NCBI GenBank assembly: GCA_949297785.1
Contig: CASFTW010000017.1
Location: forward strand, 1-42,978
DNA: 42,978 bases
DNA from: an uncultured Spirochaetales bacterium
GTDB taxonomy: Bacteria; Spirochaetota; Spirochaetia; Sphaerochaetales; Sphaerochaetaceae
Direction of reading: 5' to 3'
This document shows, piece after piece, positions 39,617-42,978 of the stretch. A program made the translations under genes and the position numbers. The notes under the pieces were generated by a model. The model made no database searches, was not told where the DNA came from, and was given only the letters and a program-made list of their open reading frames with translations. The number at the start of each line of letters is the position of its first letter. The stretch's first letter is position 1.

Positions 39617-42600
39617 GTGCGTAAGATCGCTGTTGCTTTTTTTGCATTGGTTGCGCTTTTTGTATTTGCTTCGTGCAGTAATGAAACACAGGAACCTGTA
39701 TTCTATACTGTCACATTTGTTTCTGATGGAGGAAGTGACGTTGCGTCACAACTTATTGAGCAGGGACAGCCTGCCAGTAAGCCGGAAGATCCTACAAAGG
39801 CAGGATATAATTTCGTCGGATGGTATACGGATCAGAAACTGTCGATTCCATACGATTTCAATACTCCTGTAACGGAAAATATTACGCTTTATCCGAAATG
39901 GGAGGCGGAATCTATTGAGGTACCTGAAGGAAGCTATAAGGTAACATTTGAAACAGATGGCGGAAGTGCTGTCCCTGAACAGGTTGTCGAAGAAGGAAAG
40001 TCTGTAACAAAACCGGAAGATCCTACAAAGGCAGGATACAAGTTCATTGGATGGTATATGGATTTGAATTCTTCGGATCAATATGATTTTACTACTCCTG
40101 TGACATCAAATACCACGCTTTATGCGAAGTGGGAGGCTATTGAAACGCCTGCAAAAAGCTTTACAGTGACATTTAATTCTCTTGGAGGTTCTGCTGTTAA
40201 TAGCATCACGGTTGAGGATGGTAAGACTATTACGTTGCCGTCAGAAGCCCCTGTAAAAGAGGGTTATGACTTTACAGGATGGTTTACTGATGAAAAATGC
40301 ACCACTGAATTTGATGCTAATACCATTATAACGAAAGATATCACACTGTATGCAGGGTGGAAGGCTAAAGAAGCAGCGACATCTCCTCTATATGGCACTT
40401 GGGAATCGACAGAGAATCTCACGATTTATGATTCAGCATTCAATGCTCATGAAGCAAAGCTGTATATATCATTTAATAATGATCAGATGGTAGTCTATTT
40501 CCCGTATAACGGCTCAACAAATTATATTCCTTATACATATGATCAGACCGCCCCTTCAGCAATTGTCCTTAATTGGAATGAGAATGGCCAGCAGATGATG
40601 ACCTTTCTCACGATAACGGACAGCGGTATTCAGTTTTATCCCGTAATACAGGTAAGCGTGACTCAAGGCATATTGGCAACAAGTTCGGTAACGATGAAGA
40701 AGGTTTCTTCTTCCTTTGATCTTTATCCTAATATGCCTACAAAACCTTTTGAGAGCCCGAATGACTGGTTTACATTCAAATCTTATGGTGACGGATACAT
40801 GGTTGAGTATTTTAGAGGTGATGAATCGGTTACCGATGTCGTGATTCCATCAACATACAATGGCTTGCCTGTAATTAGAATAGGGTCGAGTGCATTCAGT
40901 AATGAGTACAGCATAAGATCAGTCATCATCCCTGATTCTGTAACATCAATCGGTGCGTACGCATTCGATAACTGTAGGAACTTTGAAAGCGTTGAAATGT
41001 CTGAGAATATCACCACAATTGGGAACTATGCATTCAGAGATTGTATTAATCTTAAAAGTATTGAGATTCCTGCACCTGTTACAAGCCTCGGATATAATGC
41101 ATTTGAGGGATGTTCGGATTTGGAGAGGGTCACATTCCATGGAGAAGGATTGACGTTGCTTGATTATCAGACATTCAGGGATTGTACCAGTTTAATGGAA
41201 ATAGAGATTCCGTCATCTGTTACAGAACTCGGATACAGTGTTTTCAGTGGCTGTTCTTCTCTTACTCGCGTAAAACTTCCTGAAAACCTTCTTGAAATTA
41301 GCGATGCATGTTTTTCCGATTGTTCATCTCTGACAGAGTTCAATATACCGTCAACAATTAAAACGATCGAATATAGGACGTTCGCAAATTGCACTTCATT
41401 GAGAGAGTTGTTTGTCCCTTCTACAGTTGAAAGAGTGTATTGCGAAGCATTTGATGGATGTTCAAATCTGACGGTTAAATTTGATTTTGCAGAAGGGGAA
41501 GGAAGAATTCATTCCAGCGGAGCAATGCCATCGCTATATGATTTCGAATGCAATGTAGAATACACATATGCAACTATATCTTTCAATTCATTTGGCGGTT
41601 CTAAAATAGGTAATGTTTATGCGAAGAAAGGATTTGTTGCCTCAGCTCCAACCGAAGATCCTATTTTTGAAGGTGCAATATTTGATGGCTGGTATACGGA
41701 TATAAGCTGTACGACTCCTTTTGATTTCAATTCTCCTGTCAACGAGAGTGTTGTGCTCTATGCAGGATGGGATGTCTCTGATCCATCATCTGTTATTCTC
41801 AATGACGGTACATACAGATATAAGATTTCTGATGATAAATCATATGTAATCGTCTCCAGTTATGTTTCCGGTAGCATTGAGGAGGGAGATGCTATAGAAT
41901 TACCCGCAACTGTTCAGAAACTTCCAGTGAAAGCTATCGGATCAGGATTTGGAAAATCTCTGGATGATTGGGTAACAGAATTCACCGTACCATCTTTCAT
42001 AAATGAATTGGAGGATAACGCTTTCTCCAACTCAAAGCTGAGTAAGGTTGTATTTTCTAAAAATATTGAAAAGTTAGGCAACTATACATTCAATGGTAGC
42101 AAAAAACTGACAGAGGTCGTTTTCCCGGAAGGTTGGAAGACAATATCAGATTTTATGTTCTACGCCTGCGATTCCTTGGTTGCATTGACACTTCCTGAGT
42201 CGGTTGAGTACATAGGTGGTTATTGGGCTGGGGGCTCAGGTATTACCACAATAAATATTCCAGCTTCTATCAAGGAGGTCGGAGAAAGTGCCTTTGGATC
42301 ATTGACGATTAGTTCTAGCGAGAATGTGGAGAATCTGGAAAAAATCGGAGCGAGGGCATTTGCAAGTACCGAAGGATTCAACGGAATCATTAATTTTAAG
42401 AGGCTGAAATCCGTTGGAGATATGGCTTTTACTGGAGTTAAAGGTATTGAAGGAATTTCGTTCAATGAAGGAGTGGAAGAAATTGAGGACCAGGCATTCC
42501 GTTATGATGGAGGTTCAATTATTCAGTCACTTACTATGCCTTCTTCTCTTAAGACGGTTGGATCTTATGTTCTTCCAGCAAATGTAGAGAAGGTCATAGT

Positions 42601-42691
42601 TAACTGGCCTGACGGTGTAAAACCTGAAGGATGGGATAATTTCTGGATGGGAAGTTTGAGAGATGACCAGATTGAAATCAATTCAATCTGA
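39617..42691 (+). CDS. surface lipoprotein with InlB B-repeats and BspA-type leucine-rich repeats
   Basis: 1024 residues from a GTG start with AAGGAG upstream. Signal peptide with lipobox VFASC (Cys20), so a lipid-anchored surface protein. Three InlB/Listeria-Bacteroides repeats at about 29-95, 106-172 and 182-248 (each ending in the GW-LY-W pattern), a beta domain to about 365, BspA-like LRR_5 repeats at about 405-625 (SIGAYAFDNC-type), a fourth InlB repeat at 651-718 and more LRR_5 to the C-terminus. Such proteins bind host or bacterial surfaces. It lies between two 75-base repeats and has its own terminator. Confidence 0.93.
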   Translation: MRKIAVAFFALVALFVFASCSNETQEPVFYTVTFVSDGGSDVASQLIEQGQPASKPEDPTKAGYNFVGWYTDQKLSIPYDFNTPVTENITLYPKWEAESIEVPEGSYKVTFETDGGSAVPEQVVEEGKSVTKPEDPTKAGYKFIGWYMDLNSSDQYDFTTPVTSNTTLYAKWEAIETPAKSFTVTFNSLGGSAVNSITVEDGKTITLPSEAPVKEGYDFTGWFTDEKCTTEFDANTIITKDITLYAGWKAKEAATSPLYGTWESTENLTIYDSAFNAHEAKLYISFNNDQMVVYFPYNGSTNYIPYTYDQTAPSAIVLNWNENGQQMMTFLTITDSGIQFYPVIQVSVTQGILATSSVTMKKVSSSFDLYPNMPTKPFESPNDWFTFKSYGDGYMVEYFRGDESVTDVVIPSTYNGLPVIRIGSSAFSNEYSIRSVIIPDSVTSIGAYAFDNCRNFESVEMSENITTIGNYAFRDCINLKSIEIPAPVTSLGYNAFEGCSDLERVTFHGEGLTLLDYQTFRDCTSLMEIEIPSSVTELGYSVFSGCSSLTRVKLPENLLEISDACFSDCSSLTEFNIPSTIKTIEYRTFANCTSLRELFVPSTVERVYCEAFDGCSNLTVKFDFAEGEGRIHSSGAMPSLYDFECNVEYTYATISFNSFGGSKIGNVYAKKGFVASAPTEDPIFEGAIFDGWYTDISCTTPFDFNSPVNESVVLYAGWDVSDPSSVILNDGTYRYKISDDKSYVIVSSYVSGSIEEGDAIELPATVQKLPVKAIGSGFGKSLDDWVTEFTVPSFINELEDNAFSNSKLSKVVFSKNIEKLGNYTFNGSKKLTEVVFPEGWKTISDFMFYACDSLVALTLPESVEYIGGYWAGGSGITTINIPASIKEVGESAFGSLTISSSENVENLEKIGARAFASTEGFNGIINFKRLKSVGDMAFTGVKGIEGISFNEGVEEIEDQAFRYDGGSIIQSLTMPSSLKTVGSYVLPANVEKVIVNWPDGVKPEGWDNFWMGSLRDDQIEINSI
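39782..40038 (+). repeat. 231-base tandem unit encoding InlB repeats 1 and 2
   Basis: 39782-39807 and 40013-40038 are identical over 26 bases, exactly 231 bases (77 codons) apart, and similarity continues on both sides. This indicates recent duplication of the repeat unit; repeats 3 and 4 have diverged. Confidence 0.75.
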
Positions 42692-42719
42692 AATCACACC
42701 ACACAATAGCGTAAGATAT

Positions 42720-42759
42720 GGAGAAGAGTGGTATTATCAATCGCTCTTCTCCTTTTTTT
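42720..42759 (+). terminator. terminator of the lipoprotein gene
   Basis: Nine-pair stem GGAGAAGAG/CTCTTCTCC (42720-42728 with 42744-42752), then seven T. Confidence 0.95.
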
Positions 42760-42799
42760 CTATTATGCAAGCAGTGTATTATCCAATAAGAAATTTATT

Positions 42800-42874
42800 A
42801 AGTTCTGCCGCCATCTCCTTGACACCGCCATAAAGGCATTAAGCTGAAATTTTTGTGCACCTTCCGATGCGAAA
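42800..42874 (+). repeat. 75-base direct repeat, copy 2
   Basis: Second copy of 38859-38933, 72 of 75 bases identical. Here it is detached from any phosphorylase gene and includes what is the 3' coding end in copy 1. Confidence 0.95.
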
Positions 42875-42978
42875 ATGATTATAACACAACGAGAGCGAAA
42901 ATTAGGTACACGAGTACTATCCAAGGCACTTTTTTGAAGGATCAAGTGCAATTCCAAGTGTGCTGCACACATCAACAT
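42875..42978. other. end of window, no gene seen
   Basis: AT-rich then mixed sequence. The minus-strand frame crossing the repeat is an artefact of it. Possibly the ancestral downstream flank of the phosphorylase gene. Confidence 0.4.

Noticed and set aside
42763-42978. 71-codon minus-strand frame at the window end
   Set aside because: Reads the complement of the 75-base repeat; the same peptide appears antisense to the phosphorylase at copy 1.
1-42978. CRISPR arrays, prophage or intact insertion sequences
   Set aside because: No regularly spaced repeats, no transposase, integrase or phage structural genes were found on either strand.

Overview
The window looks like the chromosome of an anaerobic spirochaete, probably Treponema/Sphaerochaeta-like. 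This rests on gene content, not on a marker gene. It has a two-iron superoxide reductase typical of anaerobes, exported solute-binding proteins whose signal peptides end in FAGG or FASG, a BMP-type nucleoside transporter, and a BspA/InlB-repeat surface lipoprotein. Base composition is mid-GC and coding is dense. No prophage, insertion sequence with a transposase, or CRISPR array was seen.

Layout. 1-383: a candidate structured RNA on the + strand and the oppA terminator. 384-7646: oligopeptide transporter, with oppBCDF as one minus-strand operon and oppA separated from it by a small divergent membrane-protein gene. 7803-11101: NAD(P)H-hydrate repair enzyme, a membrane protein, a Nudix hydrolase and IlvE. 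11212-13943: glgA-glgC. 14044-17309: TPR protein-tsaE-tsaB-trxB operon with overlapping genes. 17310-18900: possible second RNA, a frameshifted maltose-type acetyltransferase and a GNAT enzyme. 18956-20493: infC-rpmI-rplT-coiled-coil operon. 20690-28104: fba, an exported protein, tatD, tRNA-Leu, a coiled-coil protein with desulfoferrodoxin, uup, and an FAD protein.

28239-38906 is an accessory metabolic block: a BMP/ATPase/two-permease transporter, a DlgD-like diketogulonate reductase, a cytidylate-kinase-like protein overlapping a YiaL-like protein, an FKBP isomerase, and a three-gene unit (nucleoside deaminase, divergent MtnA-like isomerase, MtnP-like phosphorylase). Together they suggest import, deamination, phosphorolysis and isomerisation of nucleosides, linked to sugar-acid metabolism. 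That link is inference.

38859-42874 looks like an inserted cassette. A 75-base direct repeat, which includes the 3' end of the phosphorylase gene, flanks minus-strand gene debris and a 1024-residue lipoprotein gene. A run of nine G sits just after a perfect TTGACA upstream of that gene, an arrangement like the poly-G phase-variable promoters of Treponema pallidum tpr genes.

A second pattern runs through the window. At least seven genes that start transcription units have a -10 box ending 6-9 bases before the start codon and no Shine-Dalgarno sequence, while internal operon genes have strong AGGAGG sites. This suggests frequent leaderless mRNAs.
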